NCBI GenBank assembly: GCA_963741525.1 | Contig: CAVUIW010000002.1 | Span: 62,001 to 126,000, forward strand | Direction: 5' to 3' | Origin: JANNSX01 sp963741525 | Lineage (GTDB): Bacteria > Pseudomonadota > Alphaproteobacteria > Rhizobiales > Hyphomicrobiaceae | DNA: 64,000 nt | In this document: one piece after another, positions 1 to 8,371 of the stretch | Layout: every line of letters starts with the position of its first letter | How positions within the stretch are numbered: position 1 is the first letter of the stretch | Translations under genes and position numbers: made by a program | Notes under the pieces: model-generated | The model's database searches: none | What the model was told of the DNA's origin: nothing | Seen by the model: only the letters and a program-made list of their open reading frames with translations

Positions 1-105
1 AACAGCTTCATGATGGTCGACTACACTCGCCTTGGTATCAGAATGGCGAAGTATTCTGACTGGCAGCGCCAAGGACTCGCGGCTGTGATCCAGCAAAGTG
101 AATGA
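1..105 (+). CDS. C-terminal end of an unidentified protein, cut by the window edge
   Basis: An open frame enters at base 1 and reads 34 residues to a TGA at 103-105, ending in AAVIQQSE. The start lies outside the window, so neither length nor family can be judged. It points the same way as the cyclase gene that begins 95 bases later. I do not recognise it, and a frame this short could be open by chance. Confidence 0.3.
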   Translation, partial: NSFMMVDYTRLGIRMAKYSDWQRQGLAAVIQQSE

Positions 106-199
106 CGCGGGTGTCATGACTGATGGGAAGAAAGCCGTACAACAGGATCTATGGCCAAATTGCCGCGAGTGACTGCTGCGCAGTGGGATCAAGCCCGCA

Positions 200-2447
200 A
201 TGGATCGCAAGCTTACCACCATCCTTGCCACCGACGTCGTTGGCTACGCTTCCCTCATGGAGCGCGACGAAGCCGGCACCCACGAGCGCCTGAAAGAGAG
301 CCGCATCGGACTATTCGAACCAGAAATTGCACGGCACCGCGGGCGGATTTTCAAGCAGATGGGCGATGGCCTACTCGCAGAATTCGGCAGCGTGTTAGTG
401 CTGTCGAATGTGCAGTGAGCCTTCAGCGTGCGCTGGCTAAACGAAACGCCGGTATTCCTGAAGATCAGCAATTCAAGGTTCGCATTGAGATCAATCTTGG
501 CAAGGTAATTGTCGAAGGCGACGATCGCTTCGGTGAAGGTGTAAACATTGCTTCTAGGCTTGAACAAATTGCCGAGCCCGGAGGGATTTGCGTATCTGGC
601 AAGGTTGCGAAGGAGGTCGAGAGGAAACTCGCATTCAGATTCGAGCCAATGGGCGCGCGCACACTTAAGAATATCGATGAGCCTATCGAGGCTTTTCAAA
701 TCAGACTAGACCAACCGCGTACAAAGCTGCTTCCACCCAGGCCAAAGCGGATTAGAATGGTGCCGGCCGCGGCTGCTCTGGCGATAGCGCTCGTGGCTGG
801 AGTAGGCTGGCTAGCCGTTCGAAACTCTTCTCCCCTCAGTCGGCACCGTGAGCGAAGTGGCGAATACGAGCGCGGCCTCGCTTGTCGTGTTGCCCTTTTC
901 CAATCTTAGTGATGACAAAGAACAGGGGTACTTCGCTGCGGGGATTACTGAGGACCTGACCACCGAACTCGCCCGCGTTCCGGGCTTGTTCGTCATTTCT
1001 CGCAACGCCGCATTGAGTTATGTAGGAAAAACGCTCGTACCTGCGCAAATCGCCAAGGAATTAGGCGTGCGTTACGTACTCGAAGGAAGTGCGCGCCGAG
1101 TACTCGATGTTGTTCGTATCAATGCTCAATTGATCGATGCGCAGTCCGGAGGCCACGTCTGGGCCGAACGCTTCGACGGCCAGTGGGCTGACGTCTTCAC
1201 CCTTCAGGATCAGGTGACTACGCGGGTTGCTGCCGCGCTCCAGCTTCAATTGACGCCGGGAGCGGTGGACTCGGCCGGGGGCACCCGCAACTCTGCCGCG
1301 TACGATGCGTATCTTCGTGCCCTGCAACTGCAATATAGTGGCACACAAGATGATTGGGCAAATTCTCTCGACGGTTTTGAAGTCGCGCTTTCGATAGACC
1401 CTGAGTTCGGCCGTGCGGCCGCTCAAATCGCTTGGATGTATCGGAGCGCGGCTGCGGTGAAATCCAGGCTGAAGGCACTTGGCGTTTCTGAAGATGAGAT
1501 CGGCGCCAAGCAGAAAGAAAGCCTCGCAAGGGCGGCCCAGAATCCATCATCACTGTACTATCAACTTCTCGCTGAGGACTTACTATATCAACAAAAGTCT
1601 GACGAATCGATCGTCGCAGCTCAGCGATCAATCGCTCTCGATCCGAGCGAACTCCCGTGGATACGAAGAGATGAGTTGGGCTCTGATCCTCAACGGGAGA
1701 CCTCAGGATGGCAGAGACTACTTGGCCGCTGCTCTGCGCGTTGATCCTGGTTGGACTGCTTGGCGGTATTTTATGGGTGGGCTGGCCGAATTCTCCATGG
1801 GAAACTATGCAGACGCGGCAGCGCTGCTGGAGGAATTGGAACCGGAACATGGAGTTGCTTCCTTCTGGGATTTCTGGGGCAACTACGATGGCTTGCGCCT
1901 CCTCCTTTCGGTCTATGGGCATCTCGGACAGCACGACGATGCCACTGCAGTGAGACAACGGCTCAGGCCGCTTATCAACGACGCTGGTCAGAAAGATTTT
2001 GTGCAGATTCATATCGTCAGTGAGCTGCCATTCAAGAATTTCGGCGATGCCGTGCGGGTACTTGAGGGATTGAAGAAAGCAGGCGTTAAAGAGCTACCCA
2101 CTTGGGTAGAGACCAGTTCACTCAGTCGGTTGCAAGGATCCGAGATCAAGACACTCGTTTTTGGGCAGGCGTTAGAGGGGCGCAAACGTGAGACTGGCGA
2201 AGTGTGGGTGAGGAAGACAGAAATAGATGGCACGGCGGATGTCAGTGTCGGGACCGACGCCTTCATCACCGTGACTACTGTCGAAGGCGATTTTCTCTGC
2301 AGTTGGTCTCAGCGCAGTGGTAGAGCTTGCGGGCCGATTTTCAGAAATCTGAACACGGCACGAATGAGTAAGACCGAGTACAACTGGATTTTGCCTTTGA
2401 GCACATTTGATTTCTCTGTTGCTGGGCGAAATGAGTACAAGCAATAG
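200..2447 (+). pseudogene. Class III adenylate/guanylate cyclase with TolB-N-like and TPR-like region, frameshifted
   Basis: Three frames join into one protein of about 748 residues. From the ATG at 200 the cyclase domain starts RKLTTILATDVVGYASLM, with the metal-site Asp, then FKQMGDGLLAEF. The frame shifts near 393-395 (one base short of GTGGTTAGT) and continues through INLGKVIVEGDDRFGEGV and EPGGICVSG to a membrane segment near residue 200 (AAALAIALVAGVGWLAV). A second shift near 835 leads into a TolB-N-like domain (LVVLPFSNLSDD to DVFTLQDQV). A third, near 1655, leads into TPR-like sequence ending at TAG 2445-2447. Family members make cAMP or cGMP. This architecture is common in multi-copy rhizobial cyclases. 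As read, no full-length enzyme can be made, though sequencing errors could also give this picture. Confidence 0.85.
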
Positions 2448-2511
2448 TACGTACGCATCCGGAACGGTACGCGGTTGGCGGCGCTTCTGTTGCGCGTTGC
2501 AAGCTCTGTCC

Positions 2512-2825
2512 GTAAACGATGCGCTGACGCCAGCTTGCCATCGTGAGTTCTGAGTGACTATTTCCGGGCGTGGCCCGGGATCGATACGTCGATAGCGACG
2601 ACAATAACGATGTCACTTCGGCGGTCCGGCCGCGACGGATTGAGGTGCTGAGTCGTTCCGAGCACCGGAGTGGTCCGATGAGACCAAGATCGCGATGGTG
2701 ACGGAGGCTATGGCCCCCGGGGCGCGGTGGTGTCCGAGGTCGCTCGGCGCCACGATGTCGTGCCCTCGCAGCTTGTTCGGGTCGATGCGACCGTTCTGAT
2801 CCGCGGCACCGTCTACAGCCGCTGA
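2512..2825 (+). mobile_element. Degenerate extra IS66 left end with tnpA remnant
   Basis: This stretch is a diverged direct copy of the IS66 left end that follows it. A GTAAACGATGCGCTGACGCC end at 2512 matches GTAAGCGCTGCACTGAGGCC at 2853. Bases 2541-2790 align almost continuously with 2881-3130 (shared blocks such as CCCGGGATCGATACGTCGAT and GACCAAGATCGCGATGGTG). The copy then jumps to the equivalent of about 3280-3310 (GACCGTTCTGATCCGCGGC), so roughly 150 bases are deleted. Small indels break the tnpA frame. It is either an older IS66 insertion or a tandem duplication of the element's end. Confidence 0.8.
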
Positions 2826-2883
2826 CTATCTTTCTGAAGTATGCGCTACGCCGTAAGCGCTGCACTGAGGCCACCTTGCGATC

Positions 2884-3357
2884 GTGAGTTCGGATCGGCG
2901 ATTTTCGGGCATGGCCCGGGATCGATACGTCGATAGCGACGACAATAACGATATCACTTCGGCGGTTCGGCCGCGCCGGATCGAGGTGCTGAGCGGTTCC
3001 GAGCGCCGCCGAAGGTGGTCCGATGAGACCAAGATCGCGATGGTGGCGGAGGCTTTGGTCCCGGGCGCGGTGGTGTCCGAGGTTGCTCGGCGCCACGATG
3101 TCGTGCCTTCGCAACTGTTCGGGTGGATGCGGCGGTTCCGCGACGCGGCCACGGCTGCGATGACACCGGCGGAGCCGCCGGTGTTCGCAACCGCAGTCGT
3201 CGAGGTTGCGCCGGCGATATCTGCGCCGCCCTCTGCATCCGCCGAGCCGCCAGCTGCGATCGAGATCAGCGTCGGCGCTGCGACCGTTCGGATCCGGGGC
3301 GCTGTCGACAGCCGCACGCTCGCCGCCGTTCTGAAAGCTCTTCGAGTGCTCGCGTGA
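2884..3357 (+). CDS. tnpA: IS66 accessory protein TnpA (OrfA)
   Basis: This 157-residue protein has a helix-turn-helix of the IS66 OrfA/IS3 orfA type at about residues 40-85: RRRWSDETKIAMVAEAL, then SEVARRHDVVPSQLFGWMRR. A Pro/Ala-rich linker and a basic tail follow. A GTG at 2884 opens the frame; the ATG at 2911 (MARDRYVD) is an equally plausible start. The stop overlaps the tnpB start (GTGA at 3354-3357), the usual translational coupling in IS66. It is intact, unlike the copy just upstream. Confidence 0.85.
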   Translation: MSSDRRFSGMARDRYVDSDDNNDITSAVRPRRIEVLSGSERRRRWSDETKIAMVAEALVPGAVVSEVARRHDVVPSQLFGWMRRFRDAATAAMTPAEPPVFATAVVEVAPAISAPPSASAEPPAAIEISVGAATVRIRGAVDSRTLAAVLKALRVLA

Positions 3358-3707
3358 TCGTTCCACCCACAGGCGTCCGGGTGCTCGTGGCGACGAAGCC
3401 CGTCGACTTCAGGAAGGGCATGGATGGGCTCGCGGCCTATGTGGAGCAGCAGCTGCGGGCCGATCCGTTCTCGGGCGTGATCTACGTGTTCCGGGCCAAG
3501 CGCGCCGACAAGGTGAAGCTGTTGTTCTGGGACGGCACCGGCGTATGCCTCCTCATCAAGCGGCTCGAAGACGCCAAGTTCCGCTGGCCGTCGATCGAGG
3601 ATGGCGTCATGCGTCTGTCGCCGGGACAGCTCTCCGCGCTCTTGGAGGGGCTGGATTGGTCGCGGGTTCACATGCGCCGGGTGCGGGCGCCGCTGGCGAC
3701 GCAGTGA
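3354..3707 (+). CDS. tnpB: IS66 accessory protein TnpB (Orf2)
   Basis: This 117-residue protein has the normal length for IS66 TnpB and its core signature: VDFRKGMDGLAAYVEQQL, FVFRAKRADKVKLLFWD-like sequence, and a C-terminal RWP-type motif (KFRWPSIEDGVMRLSPGQL). It starts with GTG at 3354, overlapping the tnpA stop, so it is probably translated by coupling. TnpB is needed together with TnpA and TnpC for IS66 transposition; its biochemical role is not settled. Intact here. Confidence 0.9.
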   Translation: MIVPPTGVRVLVATKPVDFRKGMDGLAAYVEQQLRADPFSGVIYVFRAKRADKVKLLFWDGTGVCLLIKRLEDAKFRWPSIEDGVMRLSPGQLSALLEGLDWSRVHMRRVRAPLATQ

Positions 3708-3766
3708 TCCCGTGGCGGGATGACTCGCGGCAGAATGGGCAAGCGACGGCGAGCGGTGAGTCGACC

Positions 3767-4801
3767 ATGCTCGGATGCATGACGGTAGCGACGGACGATC
3801 TTCCCGACGACATCGATCGCCTCAAGGCGCTGCTTCTGGCCGAGCGCAGCGAGAAAGCCCGGCTGCAGGATCAGAACGAGCGTCTCCTCCACATGCTGCG
3901 CCAGCTCCGGCGCAATCACTTCGGGCGGAAGTCGGAGCAGCTGAGCGAGGACCAGCTCAATCTCGGGCTCGAGGATCTGGAGACCGCGATCGCGTCCGGC
4001 GAAGCCGCTGCCGAGAAGGCCGATGCGGCGCTCAAAGCGTCCCGCAAGGCAGTACGCAAGGTCAATCGCGGTCATCTGCCGGCACACCTGCCGCGCGAGG
4101 AGATCATCGTCGATCCGCCGAGCAAGGCATGTCCGTGCTGCGGCGGCGATTTGCATATGATCGGCGAGGATCGCTCCGAGCGGCTCGACAAGGTGCCGGC
4201 GAAGTATCGCGTGATCGTCACGCGCCGGCCCAAGTATGCATGCCGGACCTGCGAGCGTACCGGTGGCGAGGGCGCGGTTGAGATTGGGCAACCGAAGCGC
4301 CATCGAGACACCGCTGGCATCATCCAGGCGCCGGCTCCGCCGAGGCTCATCGAAGGCGGCCTGCCGACGGAAGCGCTCGTCGCCGATATCGTCGTCTCGA
4401 AATACGCCTGGCACCTGCCTTTGTACCGGCAGGCGCAGATGATGGCTGCCGAGGGGATCGAGATCGACCGTTCAACCTTGGCGCACTGGGTGGGCTTTGC
4501 CGCCTTCGAGCTGATGCCGCTCTACGACCGGCTCGTTGCCAACCTGAAGGCCTCAACCAAGCTCTTCGCCGACGAGACCCGCTGCCCGGTGCTCGATCCT
4601 GGGCGGGGCAAGACCAAGGCCGGATATCTATGGGCGATCGCGCGTGACGATCGGCCATGGGGAGGCAGCGATCCGCCGGCGGTCGCCTACATGTACGCAC
4701 CCGGTCGCGGCGTCGAACATGCCGTTCGTCATCTCGCCGGCTTCTCGGGAACGCTGCAGGTCGACGGTTATGTCGCGTATACGCCCTCGAACCACACATG
4801 A
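3767..4801 (+). pseudogene. tnpC: IS66 transposase TnpC, C-terminally truncated
   Basis: The ATG at 3767 opens a 344-residue product. It has an N-terminal coiled coil (RLKALLLAERSEKARLQDQN), a leucine-rich segment and LRRNHFGRKSEQL, a zinc-binding motif (CPCCGGDL and CRTC at about residues 120-165), then the start of the DDE domain with the first catalytic Asp in LFADETRCPVLDPGRGKTK. Family members run to about 510-550 residues. This one ends just after LQVDGYVAY with a foreign tail (TPSNHT), so the second Asp and the Glu are lost. The junction at about 4785 marks where unrelated DNA begins. Confidence 0.85.
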
Positions 4802-5474
4802 CGTATGCTCGCATGTACTGGCATGCGACGAACATGCTGCGCCGTACTGCACCATTAGGGCATCGGCTTCGGCTCGCAGAGTCCGAGACCCATCTGGGGT
4901 CACTGTTCATCTGCTGCATCACCAACCGACCGATGATCGGCATCGCGCGGTCCGCCGGCGGAGCTGCGAACCGCGAATGAAGGAACCGGGACAGAGTCTG
5001 CACTCGCGGCCATATAGTGAGAGATGGCCAGCTTCGCACCGGATTGGACAGCGACGTTCATTGTTGTGCCCTTCGGCGGCAGAGCCGATGGGCTTTGAGA
5101 ATTCTCTTGATTGAAAAATCAAAAAATCATTGCGACGCAAATTTCGAAAGTCGGTCGATCAGAGATTTTTTCCAATCCGCGATCGGCAAATCTCTTCAAA
5201 AAAAATTGCGCGGTCGCTGAGAGAATGGCGACCAGGCTAGCGACGCGGACGATTGCCCCGTAGTGTTATTGCATGCCGCCGGATCTAACCTTGTCACCCG
5301 TGTGGAAGAGTTCGGACCGGCCGAGCGAAGCGAGGCTGGTCCGGAACACTTCGTCGGTCGCTGTGATCAATCCAATGAATTTGTGGTGAAGTGGAGCAAC
5401 GCGAAAGCCCGCAAGTCGGGCGACTTTGATCGATGTAAAGTCATTTTATATCAATGCGTTGAGTGTCATTTGTC
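4802..5474. other. Gene-free stretch after the IS66 break
   Basis: No convincing gene is visible in these roughly 670 bases. Short open frames lack ribosome binding sites and recognisable motifs. The part around 5100-5220 is unusually A/T-rich with runs of A and T. A dyad (GGACC, GCGAAGC centre, GGTCC) lies at about 5315-5345. This is probably debris from element insertions. Confidence 0.4.
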
Positions 5475-5493
5475 GGGGATATCGGATATCCCC
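5475..5493. repeat. Perfect 19-base palindrome
   Basis: GGGGATATC, a single G, then GATATCCCC form a perfect 9-base inverted repeat around one central base. The near-absent loop suits a protein-binding operator or cruciform better than an RNA hairpin. A further CCCCGAC at about 5502 can pair with GTCGGGG at 5472-5478 as an alternative fold. It lies about 220 bases upstream of the small gene at 5710. Confidence 0.55.
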
Positions 5494-5527
5494 GGGTAGT
5501 TCCCCGACCATTGCCCCACGTGACCTA

Positions 5528-5579
5528 CCTGCTTTTCGGAGCCGCCCACGCCCCGACACGGGTGGCGACGAAAAGCAGG
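5528..5579. repeat. Long hairpin upstream of the small element gene
   Basis: CCTGCTTTTCG (5528-5538) is exactly complementary to CGAAAAGCAGG (5569-5579). Inside, GCCGCCCACG can pair partly with CGGGTGGC. The result is a 52-base stem-loop in the likely leader of the gene at 5710. There is no U-run directly after it, so it is not an obvious terminator. It could be an attenuator, a structured leader or a decayed repeat. Confidence 0.5.
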
Positions 5580-5627
5580 GTCATGCTTTTTGGTGAGCCC
5601 ACGTTCCTGAGAGGCACGCTCGCAGGT

Positions 5628-5702
5628 CTCCGTGAGAGTTATCCTCGGTGAGAAGCTGAACGAGCATCCCTGTGGATGCCATCGTCACTCTCACACGTGG
5701 AG
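5628..5702 (+). promoter_or_regulatory. Structured leader that could sequester the ribosome binding site
   Basis: CTCC+GTGAGAGT (5628-5639) can pair with ACTCTCAC (5687-5694) and then GGAG (5699-5702), with ACGT bulged. An inner hairpin GCATCC-CTGT-GGATGC forms at 5664-5679. The GGAG that would be paired is part of the GGAGGA ribosome binding site of the gene starting at 5710. If the fold forms, it would limit translation until it melts or is displaced. This is an inference from pairing alone; no known riboswitch class was recognised. Confidence 0.4.
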
Positions 5703-5709
5703 GAATCCC

Positions 5710-5931
5710 ATGAAGGGAAAACCCGTGCACCTCGCCTATACGGTCGAGGCCATCAACGAGAACGAAGCCTTCTGGACGTGCATCGGGGCAGCGTTTGCCC
5801 ACAAGGACCGTCACGGCATGACCTTGATGTTGCGGGCGCTCCCCATCGGCGGTCGTATTGTCCTTCGGCGCTACAACGAGAAGCCCGTGATGAAGGAAGC
5901 TGTTCCCGAAATGGTTGAGGAACAGAGCTGA
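5710..5931 (+). CDS. Small conserved-type mobile-element protein, 73 residues
   Basis: The start at 5710 is favoured by a strong GGAGGA six bases upstream. The product begins MKGKPVHLAYTVEAINENEA and contains WTCIGAAFAHKDRHGMTLML and LPIGGRIVLRR. This resembles the short proteins, with a WT.IG.A..H.DG.G....L..LP..G.IV.R pattern, often encoded in plasmid and integrative-element regions of alphaproteobacteria. Their function is not known to me. It is followed at once by an intrinsic terminator and converges with the coupling-protein gene. The leader is unusually structured (5528-5702). Confidence 0.65.
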   Translation: MKGKPVHLAYTVEAINENEAFWTCIGAAFAHKDRHGMTLMLRALPIGGRIVLRRYNEKPVMKEAVPEMVEEQS

Positions 5932-5936
5932 CACTT

Positions 5937-5966
5937 GACCGGTCTCACGCGAGGCCGGTCTTTTCT
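5937..5966 (+). terminator. Rho-independent terminator after the small element gene
   Basis: GACCGGTCTC (5937-5946) and GAGGCCGGTC (5951-5960) form a 10-base-pair stem with one G-T wobble around a four-base ACGC loop, directly followed by TTTTCT. It begins six bases after the stop of the gene at 5710-5931. It lies between convergent genes and overlaps the stop of the minus-strand ATPase gene. Confidence 0.8.
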
Positions 5967-7138
5967 ATGGGATCGGCAGCGTCGCCGCGCTGAACGGCTT
6001 CGATGGCGTGCCGTCGATCATGAGGCGCATGTAGACTTCGTGGTTAGGAAGGTTTTGAAAATCGAGGGCATCGATGTCAGGCGCGAATTCCCGCGCCATG
6101 TACTGGGCGTCAGCCGCTCCCAGCCTGAATGCGATGATGGTGCCGACATTCCCTAAGACGGCATCTCGGATCTCAGGTTCGAGCTGCGAGAGGTACTGGT
6201 GGGCTAGCACCACGCCGATGCCGTACTTCCTCAGTTCCGAAAGCATGTTCGCCAGAGCCAGCGTCGTGAAGTTCTGGAACTCGTCGATGAAGATGTAGAA
6301 GGGTCGGCGTGCCTCCTCGTCCACATCCGAGCGGCTGAAGGCTGCGAGTCCGAGCGACGTGACGATCAATCCGCCAAGCAGCGCAGAGCTATCCGATCCG
6401 ATCTTGCCTTTTGCAAGATTGACCAGCAGCACCTTGCCCTCGTCCATGATGGATCTGAACCGAAGTCGCTCCGTCGGGCTTCGTGAGGAAGCGGTACAGC
6501 CGTTCGTCGGCGAGGAACGCGCCCACTTTGTTTTGGATGGGAGCGATGCCGTCGGCCTGGTACTTGAACGAGTAGCGCGGGAATTCGTCCCGCCAGAAAG
6601 TGGCAACCTGCTTGTTTTTGATGTTCCTGACGACCTCGGTCCGGAAGCTCTTGCTCGTGAGTAGCGACAGGATGTCGGGCAGCGTGGCGTGATCCTGATC
6701 GAGAAGCGCAAGGATTGCATTCCGCAGAATGTGCTCCATCCTCGCTCCCCAGGCATCGCTCCACATCTTCTTGAAGACATCCAGAAGACCCGACGCGACC
6801 AGCGATCTTCGATCTGGCGAAACACGAGCGAGCGGGTTGTAGCCGTAGGGCTGTGAGCTATCGGGAACATTCACGTAGACGAGATCGTCACGACGGTGAG
6901 CAGGCAACCATGCAACGACACGTTCGACGAAATCACCGTGAGGATCGATGAGGGCGCAACCGGCTCCTGCAGCGATGTCACTACGAATCAAGGTTTCCAA
7001 AAGCGTCGTCTTCCCGACGCCAGTCTTCCCGATTGCGTAAATGTGCGAGAGTCGATCCGCTGGGCTTACGCCAAAGAGGCGATATGGTGCTCTCGCATTG
7101 GTGCGAGCGAAGCGCGCATGATGTCGTAGCGAGGTCAC
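5965..7138 (-). pseudogene. VirD4/TraD-like coupling-protein ATPase, frameshifted
   Basis: Two frames join into about 390 residues. The N-terminal part carries a Walker A (IGKTGVGKTTLLETLI, about residue 35), LIDPHGDF and YVNVPDSSQPYGYNPL. Near 6478 one extra G shifts the frame, and the second part continues with RSIMDEGKVLLVNLAKG, a Walker B (FYIFIDEFQNF) and LAHQYLSQLEPEIR, as in TraM-recognition/TraG-like DNA pumps of conjugation systems. The only start is a GTG at 7138 and an in-frame TAG lies upstream, so N-terminal membrane segments are absent or lost. It would have moved element DNA to a mating channel. No relaxase or type IV secretion genes are nearby. Confidence 0.8.
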
Positions 7139-7226
7139 GACATCAGCATGACCGAAAACAGGCTACCGACTAAGGCGTGCGTCTGAGCCTGTTGGTTTCG
7201 ACTGGTGGTTGATTTGGGAGACCGCG

Positions 7227-7877
7227 ATGCTAAGGAAACTGGCGCGTACTACGGGAGTAGTGATGTTCGCGATACTCGGTCTCGGGGCAGCGGCGGTCGT
7301 TCACGAGAATGTGGTTCGCCAGGCCGTCCCGGTATATCCGGCTGGCGATGGTTCTGTGTACGTCGAGAGCTGGCAACTCGGTTTCGTGTCGGCACGAGGA
7401 ACGTGGACAATCGAAGGACATGATCACGCGTTTCCACTCAATATGTCGGAGGTCGAATGTGTCAAAGAAGAAGGTCAGTGCCGTTCGGCAGACGCCAACG
7501 TATCAGGGTCCGGCGGGTGGCTGACGACTGAGTTGGAAAGATTTCCCGTGACGCGCTGGGACGATACAGTGATTGAGTTCGGGGCTGAAAAAGGATGCGT
7601 CACGTACGCGTACGTTATTAACAGGAGCACGAAGTCGTTCTCGGGAAGGAGGCTGAGGATTGAGCCCGTGCCGGAGAACTGCCCAGACACAGCGATCGAA
7701 GCGGACCTGAAGTTGAGCTTCGTGGATGGCCTTCTCGTGGTGAATAACCTTGAGAGGCGACATGCGCCAACTGTATACACCCTCACCGCCGCTGTTGCGT
7801 GGCTGGCTGTGAGCGGCGTGTGGATCGTGCGGGTTTGGAGACGTAGTGAGAGGCGACCCAGCTTCTTCAGCATTTGA
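7227..7877 (+). CDS. Hypothetical membrane-anchored protein
   Basis: The ATG at 7227 has GGGAG six bases upstream, which favours it over the ATG at 7209. The 216-residue product has an N-terminal hydrophobic segment (about residues 10-30, VVMFAILGLGAAAVV), a roughly 150-residue domain with two Cys pairs (CVKEEGQC; GC...NC) that probably lies outside the membrane, and a C-terminal membrane segment (LTAAVAWLAVSGVWIV) with a basic tail. I recognise no family. Its last codons run into the broken recombinase on the other strand, so the C-terminus may be altered by that junction. Confidence 0.5.
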   Translation: MLRKLARTTGVVMFAILGLGAAAVVHENVVRQAVPVYPAGDGSVYVESWQLGFVSARGTWTIEGHDHAFPLNMSEVECVKEEGQCRSADANVSGSGGWLTTELERFPVTRWDDTVIEFGAEKGCVTYAYVINRSTKSFSGRRLRIEPVPENCPDTAIEADLKLSFVDGLLVVNNLERRHAPTVYTLTAAVAWLAVSGVWIVRVWRRSERRPSFFSI

Positions 7878-8053
7878 GTGAAGACCGGTCTTCCTCGCTT
7901 CGCCGCAGTGACCCGCTCCTCAAACCACTGGGTAATCTGGATGTCGTTTCTCGATGCGTAGGCGGCGATCGCTTCTCGTTGTTCGGGGAGCGAGACGCCG
8001 TGGAGACCCTGCTTCACAGTGGAAACACGGATGTAGGCGAAGCAGGATTTCAT
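7865..8053 (-). pseudogene. Serine recombinase, N-terminal fragment
   Basis: From an ATG at 8053 the minus strand reads MKSCFAYIRVSTVKQG, LPEQREAIAAYASRN and WFEERVTAAKRGRPVF. This is the start of the resolvase/invertase catalytic domain with its YxRVST nucleophile-serine motif and the downstream RGRP/F motif. Homology stops after about 63 residues, near 7865, where the sequence becomes the 3' end of the plus-strand membrane-protein gene. The rest of the catalytic domain and all DNA-binding parts are missing. It is a remnant of an integrase or resolvase of a former mobile element. Confidence 0.8.
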
Positions 8054-8068
8054 ACTCTTTCATGGAAA

Positions 8069-8263
8069 TCATACCGCTGAACTCTTGGAAGTCGAATCGC
8101 CATGGTCTGATTTCTCCAAAAGTTTCCTCATGACCGAATGCTCGTAGATACGGGCACAGGAAGCGAGGTAGGCGCGGAGCACGCGATCGGCTTCCTCACG
8201 TTCCTTCTCAGTGAGCGACGAGTAGACGCGCTCCCTCAGTGCTTTGATGTCGATCTCCTTCAT
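8069..8263 (-). CDS. Small hypothetical protein, 64 residues
   Basis: From the ATG at 8263 this reads MKEIDIKALRERVYSSL, EREEADRVLRAYLASCARIYEHSV and ends STSKSSAV. It is a helix-rich, charged small protein. Similar short helical proteins occur beside element genes, but I cannot name a family. No strong ribosome binding site is seen. It is divergent from the ATPase gene at 8372 and lies just upstream of the recombinase fragment on the same strand. Confidence 0.4.
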   Translation of the reverse strand: MKEIDIKALRERVYSSLTEKEREEADRVLRAYLASCARIYEHSVMRKLLEKSDHGDSTSKSSAV

Positions 8264-8371
8264 GGATGTCAGGATGCCAGCGGCCGTCACGGTCATGGAG
8301 GCGCGCGGAGGATCACGCCAGGTACGATTGCGCGTCTCTGTTGTCGGCGGCGAAGCCGTTACCGTGTGGGC

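Larger units (their letters stand above)
2853..4801 (+). mobile_element. IS66-family element, 3' truncated
   Basis: The element begins with a GTAAGCG end typical of the IS66 family and carries the usual three-gene set tnpA, tnpB and tnpC in order on the plus strand. tnpC breaks off at 4801 and no matching right end (a copy of GCTTAC) was found in the next 900 bases, so the right third is missing and the copy should not transpose on its own. The left end sits about 30 bases downstream of the decayed copy at 2512-2825. Confidence 0.85.

Noticed and set aside
4802..5240. A right end for the IS66 element
   Set aside because: No inverse of the GTAAGCG end was found, and tnpC homology stops at about 4785, so the element is taken as truncated.
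5263..5499. A 78-residue frame in the gap after IS66
   Set aside because: No ribosome binding site, no motif, and it runs through palindromes.
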